From Nocardia altamirensis NBRC 108246 (GTDB lineage: Bacteria > Actinomycetota > Actinomycetes > Mycobacteriales > Mycobacteriaceae), in the NCBI RefSeq assembly GCF_001612685.1, contig NZ_BDAY01000035.1, positions 58,682 through 122,681 of the forward strand: a stretch of 64,000 bases of DNA, given 5' to 3'. The stretch's first letter is position 1. The number at the start of each line of letters is the position of its first letter. Both the position numbers and the translations under genes were made by a program. The notes below the pieces were generated by a model. It did no database searches and was not told the DNA's origin. It was given only the letters and a program-made list of their open reading frames with translations. Shown piece by piece: positions 1-8,690 of the stretch.

Positions 1-390
1 TGCTCGACGTTCGGCGACCCGGAGTACGGCTGCGAGCTCGGGATCGGTGCGCGCGGCGGCCCATAGTTCGAACTCGGCCTGAGCAGGCGGGCGGGTCATG
101 CTCTCGTACAGCGCGGTCAGGGCGCGGTGGATCGGGTCGGCGGTGTCGCCGATCCGCTCGGCGGTCGCTTGTGTCGTGGCCTCGTTCAGCTCGACGAGGT
201 TGGCGACGAGTGCCTCGGTGAGCTCACGCATCGTCGGGAAGTGATGGAGCAGGGCGCCCCGGCTCAGGTCGGCCGCGCGCTGGACGGCCACCGTCGTCAG
301 GGCCGAGTATCCACGCTCTACCAGCAGGTTCGTTGCCACGTCCAAGATGCGTGCGCGGGTCGCCTGTTTCTGTTCGGCGCGTGTGGTCAC
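1..390 (-). CDS. TetR/AcrR family transcriptional regulator (3' end outside window)
   Basis: A partial reading frame of 130 codons enters from the left edge of the window. It begins with GTG (TTRAEQKQATRARILDVATN), preceded by a GGAGAG ribosome site about 8 bases upstream. The first 60 residues form a typical TetR DNA-binding domain: helix, turn, then a recognition helix reading LSRGALLHHFPTM. The ligand-binding C-terminal half is only partly in the window, so the inducer class cannot be judged. It is divergent from the enoyl-CoA hydratase gene starting near 550, with about 160 bases between them, so it may control that gene. This is inferred from position only. Confidence 0.85.
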   Translation of the reverse strand, partial: MTTRAEQKQATRARILDVATNLLVERGYSALTTVAVQRAADLSRGALLHHFPTMRELTEALVANLVELNEATTQATAERIGDTADPIHRALTALYESMTRPPAQAEFELWAAARTDPELAAVLRVAERRA

Positions 391-549
391 CGCGGGGGCT
401 CTCCGTTTCGTCGGCTCGGCGTCGGATCGAGAATTTCACAGTCACTCTTGACTGTCAACGGGTGCTCGAGTCAAGCTCCATTCGATGCCTCGAGCGGCGA
501 AGGACCTCGACGACCGGCCATGCTGCTCACTTGTTCGAAGGGAAAGCCA

Positions 550-1569
550 TTGTCTGACAATCAATCTCATTCCGGCACTCGCCCGGCAGCCTGGTATGAG
601 AACTGGACTGAGGCGCCCGATTCGCCGTGGCAGGACCGCCCTGAGCCCAACGGGGAGCGTCAATACTCGACACTGACCTACGAACGAGACGGCCGGATCG
701 CCCGGATCACATTCAACAGGCCGGAGAAGGGCAACTCGATCACCCCGGCGACCCCGCTGGATCTCGCCCATGCCGTCGAGCGCGCAGATCTGGACCCGCG
801 GGTGCATGTGATCCTGGTCAGCGGGCGAGGCAAAGGGTTCTGTGGCGGCTACGATCTGGACATGTTCGCCGAGCGCGCCTTCGCTACCGAGGGCAACCCC
901 GACGAAGTCACCGGCACCGTGCTCGATCCGGTGGTCAACGCCGTGAACCACAATCCTTGGGGCACATGGGATCCGATGATCGACTACGCGATGATGAGCC
1001 GCTGCAACCGCGGGTTCGCCAGCTTGCTGCACGCCAACAAGCCCACCGTCGCGAAACTGCACGGGTTCGCGATCGCCGGCGGCACCGACATCGCGTTGTA
1101 CGCCGACCAGATCATCTGCGCCGACGACACCAAGATCGGCTATCCACCCACCCGGACCTGGGGCATCCCCGCGGCCGGAATGTGGGCCCACCGCCTCGGT
1201 GATGCCCGCGCCAAACGACTGCTGTTCACCGGTGACAGCCTCAGCGGCAAACAAGCCGAGGAATGGGGTCTGGCGGTGGAGTCCTGCCCCGCCGAGGAAC
1301 TCGACGCACGCACCGAAGACCTGGTGCACCGGATAGCCAGAATGCCGGTCAACCAGCTGATGATGGCCAAGCTGGCGCTCAACTCGGCACTGCTGGCGCA
1401 AGGAGTGGCCAACTCGGGCATGATCAGCACCGTCTTCGACGGCATCTCCCGCCACACCCGCGAGGGGTATGCCTTCCAATTACGTTCCGCCACTGTCGGT
1501 TTCCGTGAAGCCGTGCGCGAACGCGACGAACCCTACGGCGATTACAAGCGCGCGCAGTTCGAACGCTGA
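550..1569 (+). CDS. Enoyl-CoA hydratase/isomerase family protein (crotonase fold)
   Basis: A 339-residue crotonase-fold protein. Visible family marks are ITFNRPEKGNSI near the N-terminus, the oxyanion segment GRGKGFCGGYDLDMF, and the second oxyanion/trimer region KLHGFAIAGGTDIALYADQ. It probably acts on an acyl-CoA in the cytoplasm; the exact substrate cannot be read from sequence. I chose the TTG at 550 because GAAGGGA lies about 7 bases upstream; an in-frame ATG at 520 is the alternative. It is longer than typical 260-residue hydratases, with an N-terminal extension of about 45 residues and an insertion after the first oxyanion loop. The divergent TetR gene is a plausible regulator. Confidence 0.88.
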   Translation: MSDNQSHSGTRPAAWYENWTEAPDSPWQDRPEPNGERQYSTLTYERDGRIARITFNRPEKGNSITPATPLDLAHAVERADLDPRVHVILVSGRGKGFCGGYDLDMFAERAFATEGNPDEVTGTVLDPVVNAVNHNPWGTWDPMIDYAMMSRCNRGFASLLHANKPTVAKLHGFAIAGGTDIALYADQIICADDTKIGYPPTRTWGIPAAGMWAHRLGDARAKRLLFTGDSLSGKQAEEWGLAVESCPAEELDARTEDLVHRIARMPVNQLMMAKLALNSALLAQGVANSGMISTVFDGISRHTREGYAFQLRSATVGFREAVRERDEPYGDYKRAQFER

Positions 1570-1673
1570 GCTCGGCCCTCCTTGGTGGAAGACCGCCCGA
1601 CCTCCTGCAGGGGGTGTGCGAAGGACTTGCAGAACTCCAACTCTGCGTCGGCCGAACGCTTCTCGTGTCGCCA

Positions 1674-2142
1674 TCAGTGCTGGATCAGCCCGCCGACCGG
1701 AGTCGAGTCGACGTGGCCGGTTGCCGGGAGGGTCTGTGCCAGAGCCAGGCCGGTATCGACGAGCGATGATCGGCGCAAAGAGGGCACCTCGGCGAGCGGA
1801 GTCCAGGTCGGTTCGACAGTGGCGCCGTTCATTTCGCCTCTGAGCCGACCACCGACGACGCGGACACGGTAGAAGGCTCCAACGTTCTGATGCTCGACGC
1901 CTGCCAAGGCAACAGCCGCGGGAATCACCCTCGAATCCACGCCGAGAAGCCGTTCGACGACCCCTTCGTAGCCGGTTTCCCTCGCGCAGCTCACGAGTCA
2001 CCGCGTCGAAGGGATCTTCGGTGTGCTCGACCCCGCCACCCGGCAACGTCCAAGTCGTTTCGCCGGTTTCGGCCACATGCCGAGCAAGCAACACCCGGCC
2101 CAGTTCCAAGCAAACGCCGTACGCCGCGATCCTGAAACTCAC
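1674..2142 (-). pseudogene. NUDIX hydrolase, disrupted by a one-base frameshift inside the Nudix box
   Basis: Reading from a GTG at 2142, the N-terminal half (SFRIAAYGVCLELGRVLLAR, then LPGGGVEHTEDPFDAVTREL) is a normal NUDIX start. The remaining half (ETGYEGVVERLLGVDSRV through GLALAQTLPATG) lies in a different frame. Joining the two at about 1979-1981, where a run of three C on the plus strand should be two, restores the Nudix box GGVEHTEDPFDAVTRELREETGYEG and a protein of about 155 residues, a normal family length. As given, the protein would lose its catalytic glutamates. This is either a recent pseudogene or a sequencing error. Confidence 0.8.
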
Positions 2143-2228
2143 CCACCGGACCCTATCTCTACGCGTGAATCACCAGGAGTCTGCCGGGCGTACGAGTTTT
2201 ACGCCCGGCAGGAATCCCGATCATCGTT

Positions 2229-4016
2229 TCAGAGGCGCCGTCCCGCCCGCGCGAGGATGTCGGCCGCTGCCGGGTCGGCCTTGATCGCTTCGTCGAAGGT
2301 TTCCTTGGGCAGCACGGTGTTCCCGGCCACGGTCACTGTCTTGGGCGGGTCGTCGTAACCGGCGGGCAGGACGTCCCAGAAGTTGCCGATGAAGGCGACG
2401 TTCTCCAGCGGCGGACCGACCTGCAGCACGATCGGCGTGTCGGCCCGGCACACGATATTCCCGATGGCGGTGATCCACGCGGCGCCATAGTCGGCATAGA
2501 GCCCGAAGTTGTACGACGTCAGGACATCTCGGATCACGTTGCCCCTGACCACCGCCCCGCCGGCGAACGACGAGCCCTGCGGTGCGGACAGGTAGATCCC
2601 GCCGCCGTCCATCAACGCGCTCATGCTCCGTTCGACGAGGTTCCCGATCACCTGGGTGCCCTTGGCTCGCTCGCCGCCGGTGATCACGATGCCGTTGTGC
2701 GGCACATCGTGGATCTCGTTGTGCGCCACGGTGGTTTCTTCGGAGATGAAGACGAGGATGGCGGGCGAACCGCGGTACTCGGTGCCGATGTGGTGGACGA
2801 GGTTGTCCTCGACAGTGACGCGAGTGGAGCCATGGACGGCGATCCCGCTGCCCGAGATCTCATCGAAAACGTTCCCCCTGACCTCGACGGCGGTACTGCC
2901 GTCGATCGCCAGCCCGCCGGCGCCGAGGCGGGTGAAGTGGTTGCCCTCCAGCACTATCCGGCTGACCGAGTCGAGGAGGACGTTGGCGGGTAGCTGGGTC
3001 GGTGTCGCCGGAACGTGGGCATAGCCCATATCGGCACCCAGGTCGATCTTCTGGAATTCGCCGTGCTCGTGGCGGCTGTTGCCGTGGTAGTGCAGGTAAC
3101 CACCGGTGCGGTTGGGGCTCGACCAGTTCGTCTCGGCGAAGGTGAGACCGCGCAGCACGATGTCGTGCACGTTCTTCGCGCTGACGAGCGTCTCGAGAAC
3201 GGGCACGATCGCGGTGGTCTTGCCGATCTCCTCGCCGGGGCGCGGGCGGTAGTGCAGGACGTGTCCGCCCGGTTCGGAGCGGTCGACGGCGAAGGTGCCC
3301 GGCTCGCCGAGGAAGGCCACGTTGTTTTCGAGCACAGACGGTGCGGCGAGGCCGTCCCAGGTCCCGTCGGCATCCCCTGCGCCGTACCACTTCGAGTCGT
3401 AGAGGGACTTAGCGTTGTCGAAGGTGGGCTGGGCCATGGTGATGGTGGTCGAGGAGCTGTCTCCGGAGATCGCGGCGACCGCCAGGCGAGCTTCGGACCA
3501 CGGATAGACGCCTGGGTAGACGAACTCCAGTCCTGGGGGATCCGGCCACGACTGCGGCTCCACGCTGTCCGTGACGTAACCAGTCGCCGTTTTCGTCACG
3601 GTTCCCGGAAGTCCGGTGGTGCGGGCCGCCCGGGCTGCGGGGCGGCCGTCGACGGCGAGCCGTCGTGGTTCCAGTTCGCCGATCGGGGCGGTCCACACGC
3701 CGCCCGCGGACCAGCCGGTGACCTCGCGGCCGCCGCTGAGCACGACCTTCTCCTGATCGGCCGTTCCGTAGCCGTTGGCCTGGTAGACCACCCGGAACCC
3801 GTTCGTTCCGGAGTCGGCATGCGTGTTGTCGAAAGTGAGCGGTTCTTCGAGGTGGTAGACACCGGCTCGGAAGGCGACGACGATATCGCCGGTCATCTCG
3901 GCGGTGCGCGCGCGGACGGCTTGCTGAGCCGCGTGCGGGGTGGCGAACGGCTGGTCGAGGGTGCCCGGCCAGTCGTCCTGGCCGTCGGGGGACACGTACA
4001 ACCTGTTTTCGGGCAT
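2229..4016 (-). CDS. Right-handed parallel beta-helix repeat protein (pectate-lyase-like fold)
   Basis: A 595-residue protein. The N-terminus has LYVSPDGQDDWPGTLDQPFATPHAAQ, typical of the strand that opens carbohydrate-active beta-helix proteins. From about residue 330 there are repeated NxF/NxV turns such as VRGNVFDEI, VEDNLVHHI, VAHNEIHDV, VIGNLVERS and VRGNVIRDV, which mark successive coils of the helix. The family includes polysaccharide lyases and glycosidases; the substrate is not evident. No signal peptide is visible, which is odd for an extracellular polysaccharide enzyme. It is divergent from the TetR gene at 4104, and the 87-base gap holds a palindrome, so local control by that regulator is likely. 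Confidence 0.82.
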   Translation of the reverse strand: MPENRLYVSPDGQDDWPGTLDQPFATPHAAQQAVRARTAEMTGDIVVAFRAGVYHLEEPLTFDNTHADSGTNGFRVVYQANGYGTADQEKVVLSGGREVTGWSAGGVWTAPIGELEPRRLAVDGRPAARAARTTGLPGTVTKTATGYVTDSVEPQSWPDPPGLEFVYPGVYPWSEARLAVAAISGDSSSTTITMAQPTFDNAKSLYDSKWYGAGDADGTWDGLAAPSVLENNVAFLGEPGTFAVDRSEPGGHVLHYRPRPGEEIGKTTAIVPVLETLVSAKNVHDIVLRGLTFAETNWSSPNRTGGYLHYHGNSRHEHGEFQKIDLGADMGYAHVPATPTQLPANVLLDSVSRIVLEGNHFTRLGAGGLAIDGSTAVEVRGNVFDEISGSGIAVHGSTRVTVEDNLVHHIGTEYRGSPAILVFISEETTVAHNEIHDVPHNGIVITGGERAKGTQVIGNLVERSMSALMDGGGIYLSAPQGSSFAGGAVVRGNVIRDVLTSYNFGLYADYGAAWITAIGNIVCRADTPIVLQVGPPLENVAFIGNFWDVLPAGYDDPPKTVTVAGNTVLPKETFDEAIKADPAAADILARAGRRL

Positions 4017-4049
4017 GGCGATGCTCCTACGAGGTGGTGTATGGGATAT

Positions 4050-4065
4050 ACTGATGTTTATCAGT
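4050..4065. promoter_or_regulatory. Candidate TetR operator between divergent genes
   Basis: ACTGATGTTTATCAGT is a perfect 6-bp inverted repeat with a 4-base spacer, in an AT-rich stretch between the beta-helix gene (start 4016) and the TetR gene (start 4104). Size and position fit a TetR-family operator controlling both promoters. No binding is shown by sequence alone. Confidence 0.5.
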
Positions 4066-4103
4066 TAAACACGATTGAGCGACAAGCGTCAAGGGAGTAG
4101 CGG

Positions 4104-4973
4104 GTGACTGAAGACGACGCGCAGGCGGATCCGGAACGGGCGATCGAGCTGCTGTGGGGCGCGCGCGAACCGGACCGGCCAGGGTTGAGCCTCGGCCGGA
4201 TCGTCGCGGCGGCGATCGAGGTCGCGGACGCCGAGGGGCTCCGCGCACTGTCCATGCGCAAGGTCGCGGAACGGTTCGGCACCACGACGATGTCGCTCTA
4301 CCGCTACGTTCCTGGCAGGGCGGAACTGGTGGAGCTCATGCGAGACGCCGTCTATGGAGAGGCGCCGCTGGAGCCCGCGGACGGACTGGACTGGCGCGCC
4401 GGCCTCGAACGTTGGGCGCGACGAGTGTGGGAGATCTACCAACGGCATCCGTGGCTGGTTGACAGCACGGGAAGCCGCCGCCTGCCGGGGCCGAACATCA
4501 TGGCCGGGTACGACCACGCGCTCGACGTCGCTGCACGCGGCGGTTTGGCGCCGGCTCAGGTGTTCGCGGTCGTGAATCTCGTGGGTGGGTTCGTCGAGTC
4601 GGTCGCGCGGCAGGCGGGGGAGACCGCGGACGTTCAGCGGCGCACCGGGATCTCCCATGAGCGCTGGTGGAGCGAACGTGAGTCCCTGTTCGAGCGATTG
4701 GACGTCTATCCGGCCTTGGCGAGGCTATGGGAGAGCGGAGGGATGGATGAGCCGCTCGACCCGTTCGAGTTCGGGCTGCAGCGCACGCTCGACGGTGTCC
4801 AGGTGCTCGTCGAAAGCCGGGATCGTGATGTAATGCGTGACGAAATTGAGGGAGCGACGTGCGTGATGTGCGGGAAGTCGTTGGACGAGGGAGGACGGGG
4901 ACGACCACGGGACTACTGCTCGAGGGCCTGTCAGCAACGTGCCTATCGCCAGCGTCGGTCGACTCCGTCGTGA
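4104..4973 (+). CDS. TetR/AcrR family regulator with C-terminal cysteine-rich tail
   Basis: A 289-residue regulator. The N-terminal HTH (residues about 30-75) reads LSLGRIVAAAIEVADAEGL then TTMSLYRYVPGR, of the TetR subgroup with a TetR_C-like ligand domain. The C-terminus ends in a zinc-finger-like tail with cysteines in C-x2-C and C-x3-C spacing (CVMCGKSL, GRPRDYCSRACQQRAY), seen in some actinobacterial members. The GTG start has GGGAG about 7 bases upstream. It is divergent from the beta-helix gene and probably represses it and itself through the palindrome at 4050-4065; that is inference from layout. Confidence 0.88.
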   Translation: MTEDDAQADPERAIELLWGAREPDRPGLSLGRIVAAAIEVADAEGLRALSMRKVAERFGTTTMSLYRYVPGRAELVELMRDAVYGEAPLEPADGLDWRAGLERWARRVWEIYQRHPWLVDSTGSRRLPGPNIMAGYDHALDVAARGGLAPAQVFAVVNLVGGFVESVARQAGETADVQRRTGISHERWWSERESLFERLDVYPALARLWESGGMDEPLDPFEFGLQRTLDGVQVLVESRDRDVMRDEIEGATCVMCGKSLDEGGRGRPRDYCSRACQQRAYRQRRSTPS

Positions 4974-5255
4974 TTCGGAAGTCTGCCCGAGATGGTCTCC
5001 GACCCGTCGTTCCGCCGCCTGCCCGAGGCGCAGCTCGTCGGCGGGTTGCGTGTCCGCGGCGATCGCCGGAGAGTGCTGTTCCGTCAGGCCGCGCCGGCGC
5101 ACGGCAACGGCCGAGCGGTTAATGAATCGACGTTCTACGCGCCGTCTGTGCAACGAATTGCTCTTTGATGTTTTCCTTACGCAACATACTGTCGTTACGG
5201 CACGTCAAATCACATCGCGAAGAACATCAAAGTGCTGCACCTTGGAGGACCACCG
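4974..5255. other. Intergenic region upstream of the aminotransferase; no convincing gene
   Basis: No open frame here has both a start with a ribosome site and coding-like composition. The last 100 bases are clearly AT-richer than their surroundings and probably carry the promoter of the gene at 5256. Confidence 0.5.
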
Positions 5256-6455
5256 ATGACGACGGCCATCCCCACCGGACGAGTCGCGCGCAACTACAAC
5301 CCGCTGCCCATCATCGCTGAACATGCCAACGGCGTGTGGATCACCGACACGGACGGTCGCCGCCATCTCGACATGCTCAGCGCCTACTCCGCCATGAACT
5401 TCGGCCACGGCCACCCGGCGCTTGTCGCGGCGGCGCAGGACCAGCTGCAGCGCATGACGCTCGTCAGCCGGGCCTTCGACCACAACCTCCTCGAACTCTT
5501 CGCCGAGCGCCTCACCGAGCTGGTCGGGGCCGAGATGATGATTCCGATGAACACCGGTGCAGAGGCGGTCGAGACCGCGATCAAGGTCGCGCGCAAATGG
5601 GCGTACGAGGTCAAAGGTGTTCCGCGCGACCGTGCGGAAATCATTGTGGCGGCAGGCAACTTCCACGGCCGGACCACCACCATCGTCGGCTTCTCCGACG
5701 ATCCGGGCGCGCACGACGGATTCGGGCCGTACGCACCGGGTTTCATCCTCGTCCCCTATGGTGACGCCGACGCCATCGAGCGTGCCCTGTCGGACAACAC
5801 CGCGGCCGTTCTGCTGGAACCGATCCAGGGCGAAGCCGGAGTCATCATTCCGCCCGACGACTACCTGCCGCGGGTGCGCGCGCTGTGCACTGAGCGCAAC
5901 ACCCTGTTCGTCGCCGACGAGGTCCAGTCCGGCCTCGGTCGCACCGGAGCGACGCTCGCGGTCGACCGCGTCGGTGTCACCCCGGACCTCGTCGTCCTCG
6001 GTAAGGCCCTCGGTGGTGGCATCGTCCCGGTGTCCGCCGTGGTGGGCAGCCGCGAGGTGCTCGGCGTACTGCGACCCGGTCAACACGGTTCGACGTTCGG
6101 CGGCAACCCACTGGCCTGCGCGGTCGGCCTTGCCGTGGTCGACCTTCTCGCAGACGGCCATTTCCAACGACGAGCCGAACGGCTGGGAAGCGTACTGGCC
6201 GAACACCTTGCGCCGCTGCGCGGGCACGGCGTAGACCAGGTTCGCGTCGTCGGCCTGTGGGCAGGCGTCGACGTCGATCCCGCGCTGGCGACCGGCCGCG
6301 AGATCTGCGAACGCCTGGCCGAACGCGGCGTCCTTGCCAAGGACACACACGGCTCAACCATCCGCCTGTCGCCCCCCTTGGTCATCGAGGAGAGCGAATT
6401 GACTTGGGCAGTAGGCGAACTCGCCACGGTACTGACCGAGCTCCGCACCGGATAA
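5256..6455 (+). CDS. rocD: Ornithine--oxo-acid transaminase-type class III aminotransferase
   Basis: A 399-residue PLP-dependent class III aminotransferase. The gene starts at the ATG following a GGAGG site. Family marks are MNTGAEAVETAIKVARKW (PLP phosphate region), LLEPIQGEAGVIIPP, LFVADEVQSGLGRTG with Asp221 contacting the PLP nitrogen, and LVVLGKALGGGIVPVSA with Lys250 as the PLP lysine. The overall pattern is that of ornithine delta-aminotransferase, which makes glutamate semialdehyde from ornithine; acetylornithine or 4-aminobutyrate aminotransferase activity cannot be excluded. It stands alone, without rocF or proC beside it. Confidence 0.85.
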   Translation: MTTAIPTGRVARNYNPLPIIAEHANGVWITDTDGRRHLDMLSAYSAMNFGHGHPALVAAAQDQLQRMTLVSRAFDHNLLELFAERLTELVGAEMMIPMNTGAEAVETAIKVARKWAYEVKGVPRDRAEIIVAAGNFHGRTTTIVGFSDDPGAHDGFGPYAPGFILVPYGDADAIERALSDNTAAVLLEPIQGEAGVIIPPDDYLPRVRALCTERNTLFVADEVQSGLGRTGATLAVDRVGVTPDLVVLGKALGGGIVPVSAVVGSREVLGVLRPGQHGSTFGGNPLACAVGLAVVDLLADGHFQRRAERLGSVLAEHLAPLRGHGVDQVRVVGLWAGVDVDPALATGREICERLAERGVLAKDTHGSTIRLSPPLVIEESELTWAVGELATVLTELRTG

Positions 6456-6646
6456 CAGGGCGGACAGATCTGCTGAGCCGGTATCACAGAGACCTTCGAC
6501 CACATCGGTTCGGCTGAGTCTGCACACCAAGTATCAACATGCCGTTCAGTTCCGCCCGCTTGGCCACGAGCCCCGAAGTGCCTGGACCCATGAGTCGAGG
6601 TCAGTCTTGGTGAGTCCTCAGTTGTGCTGTGCGAGCTGTGGACTCG

Positions 6647-7561
6647 TCATTTCGTGTAGCGACCGGGGGCCGGACGTGACAGCGCTTCCACCTCGAGCAT
6701 GAAGCGGGTCATGAGAGCCGCGCATTCTCTGGAGTGGGTTTCCAAGAGTTGGTGTCCGCTTTCGAAGACGTGGATTTCGAGTGAATCAAGCGTGCGACTG
6801 TATGCCATGATCTCGTCGAGCTGGAAGAAGGGATCGTGCCTGCCCCACAGCAGCAGACACGGCGGCTGGTGTTCGCGGTGGTAGGCGCGAATGGTTGGGA
6901 AGCGCGCGATATGCGACCCGTAGTCCGAGAAAATCTTGAACTGGATGTCGATGATCCCGGGCCGCGACAGGCGTGCCCAGTCCAGATGCCAGCCCTCGGG
7001 TGGATAGAGACACGCCTGGTGCTCCGGCTGATTTCCGATGTACTGGTAGCGAGTTGTCTCGAAATCCATCCACTGGGGGAGCTTGGCCCTGTTCGTTGCG
7101 GTGGGTTCGGCGAAGAACGCCTTCGGGCCGTCCCAGTCCGGCCCGAGCCCCTCGTCATGGGCATTGCCGTTCTGCACGATCAGGCCGCGGATCCGGTCCG
7201 GTCGGCGCGTGGCGAGGTGGTAGCCCACTGGCGTGCCGAAATCGGTGACGAATAGGAAGAACCTGTCGATGTCCAGCGCATCGAGGAACGCCTCGATCGT
7301 GTCGGCGATGTTCTCGAACGTGTAGTCGTAAGCATCGGCGGATGGTGCCGCGGAGAACCCGAAAGCGGGCAGATCCGGCGCAACGACATGGGCGGTTCGG
7401 GCCAGTGGTTCGATGATGTCGCGGAACGCGTACGACGAATTCGGGTAGCCGTGCAGCAGCAGGATCGCTGGCGTTTCCGGGTCTCCGGCGTGTCGGTAGA
7501 AGATGTCCAAGCCTTGGACATTGACCGTCTCGTGCCGGGTCTTGTGGCGATAGTCGTGCAT
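6647..7561 (-). CDS. Alpha/beta hydrolase, haloalkane dehalogenase/epoxide hydrolase type
   Basis: A 304-residue alpha/beta-fold hydrolase. It has the oxyanion motif LLLHGYPNSS, an Asp nucleophile at residue 107 in FLFVTDFGTPVGY (Asp rather than Ser points to dehalogenase or epoxide hydrolase chemistry), and a catalytic His near residue 270 in FESGHQLLETH. The substrate is unknown. The start at 7561 is supported by GAGGAG ten bases upstream; the open frame runs farther 5' but has no better start. It is divergent from the CGNR gene, and the gap between them holds an inverted repeat. Confidence 0.86.
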   Translation of the reverse strand: MHDYRHKTRHETVNVQGLDIFYRHAGDPETPAILLLHGYPNSSYAFRDIIEPLARTAHVVAPDLPAFGFSAAPSADAYDYTFENIADTIEAFLDALDIDRFFLFVTDFGTPVGYHLATRRPDRIRGLIVQNGNAHDEGLGPDWDGPKAFFAEPTATNRAKLPQWMDFETTRYQYIGNQPEHQACLYPPEGWHLDWARLSRPGIIDIQFKIFSDYGSHIARFPTIRAYHREHQPPCLLLWGRHDPFFQLDEIMAYSRTLDSLEIHVFESGHQLLETHSRECAALMTRFMLEVEALSRPAPGRYTK

Positions 7562-7621
7562 CGGGTGATCACTCCTCGTGCTGAGCCGGCACCTCTCCCT
7601 ACCGGATACCATGGTTATAGG

Positions 7622-7640
7622 GGTTACCGGTGGAGTAACC
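7622..7640. promoter_or_regulatory. Inverted repeat in the divergent promoter region
   Basis: GGTTAC and GTAACC form a perfect 6-bp inverted repeat with a 7-base spacer, between the hydrolase (start 7561) and the CGNR-type regulator (start 7655). It is a plausible operator for the CGNR protein or another regulator. The repeat ends only 14 bases before the ATG at 7655. Confidence 0.4.
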
Positions 7641-7654
7641 ACTAAACATCCAAA

Positions 7655-8260
7655 ATGGAGTTACAGGCCGTGGAGTACGCAGCGACGAGATGGGTGCCAG
7701 AGCACTTCATCGGCGGGCATCCTGCCCTCGACCTCGCGAACGCCGTATTCGACCGGCGGGCGCCAGGACCCGACAACGAGTTGCTCAAATCCGCCCGCGA
7801 CATCGGGAACTGGTTCATGGCGTCGGAGCTGGCCGACCCTCGCGAGGCCGCGGCTGTCGCCGAGATAGCTGACGAACCATTCGTAGAACGGGTCCACGCG
7901 GTCAGGGAGGCATCGGCCAAGATCTTCGGAGCGATCGCCACGCGCAATGCGCCCCCGGCGGAGGCTTTGGGCTCCCTATTCGGTTCCGCCGCAAGCGGAC
8001 TCGCTGACGGTGCAGCCCGACTGAACGACACGAGACCCGCCATGGCCCCCGCCCAGTGGCGAGACCCCGACGCCGTCACAGCCGTCCTTGCCATGCTCTC
8101 GATCGAAGCCTTCTACACCCTGCCACGCGAACGCCTACGTTCCTGCCCCCGCTGCCACTGGTTGTTCCTGGACACCTCCCGCGGCGGAAAACGCCGCTGG
8201 TGCAGCATGCGGGTCTGCGGAAACCGCGAGAAGGTCTCACGTCACCGAGAACTCGCCTAG
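7655..8260 (+). CDS. CGNR zinc-finger protein (ABATE domain), putative stress regulator
   Basis: A 201-residue protein. The N-terminal two thirds match the ABATE ligand-binding-like domain (GGHPALDLANAVFDRR; helical middle). The C-terminal 40 residues form the CGNR zinc finger: CPRCHWLFLDTSRGGKRRWCS followed by MRVCGNREKVSRHR. Proteins of this family are thought to be transcription regulators. The ATG has no clear Shine-Dalgarno sequence, so the transcript may be leaderless. It is divergent from the dehalogenase-like gene and is its most obvious candidate regulator. Confidence 0.9.
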   Translation: MELQAVEYAATRWVPEHFIGGHPALDLANAVFDRRAPGPDNELLKSARDIGNWFMASELADPREAAAVAEIADEPFVERVHAVREASAKIFGAIATRNAPPAEALGSLFGSAASGLADGAARLNDTRPAMAPAQWRDPDAVTAVLAMLSIEAFYTLPRERLRSCPRCHWLFLDTSRGGKRRWCSMRVCGNREKVSRHRELA

Positions 8261-8690
8261 ATCGACAAGTTGTGCGACTTGCGATGTCACGCCGACGCAC
8301 TCGAGCCCGGGGTGACTCCAAGCGAATCGAATCTGCAACACACGCTCGTCAGCATCCCGCTGACCGACGATGACTACCTCGCAATCGGATCTCTTGCCAA
8401 GTCCCGCCCGACGAGAGAATCGCTCTCCCGCGCTCGTGCTATCAGGCCAAACATGCTGTGGTGCAACACCAAACGCTCAGTACCGATGGAAATACGTTGA
8501 AGCAATGGTCTACGCTCGCGACGGCGCTGTGCGCTCTCCATCAGTTCTGCTGATCGAGGACGTCCGACGTACTGCACGGCTCGCGGCATCGGCACTTGCC
8601 GCGCCAACAGTTGGCCCGACCAGCTACGGTCAGGCTTGGCGTACCGATATCGACAACCTGAGTACTGAGTTCATCGAGGAGTAGCTCCCC
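8261..8690. other. Region with one doubtful small ORF
   Basis: Most of this stretch shows no clear coding pattern. A frame from 8370 to 8684 (104 residues, ending LIEDVRRTARLAASALAA ... FIEE) stops 6 bases before the nucleotidyltransferase ATG and could be a small co-transcribed gene. It resembles no family I recognise and its codon third positions are less GC-rich than those of real neighbours. GAGGAG near its end serves as the ribosome site of the next gene. Confidence 0.35.

Noticed and set aside
442..1479. A 345-codon minus-strand frame opposite the enoyl-CoA hydratase
   Set aside because: Shadow frame; crotonase motifs are clear on the plus strand.
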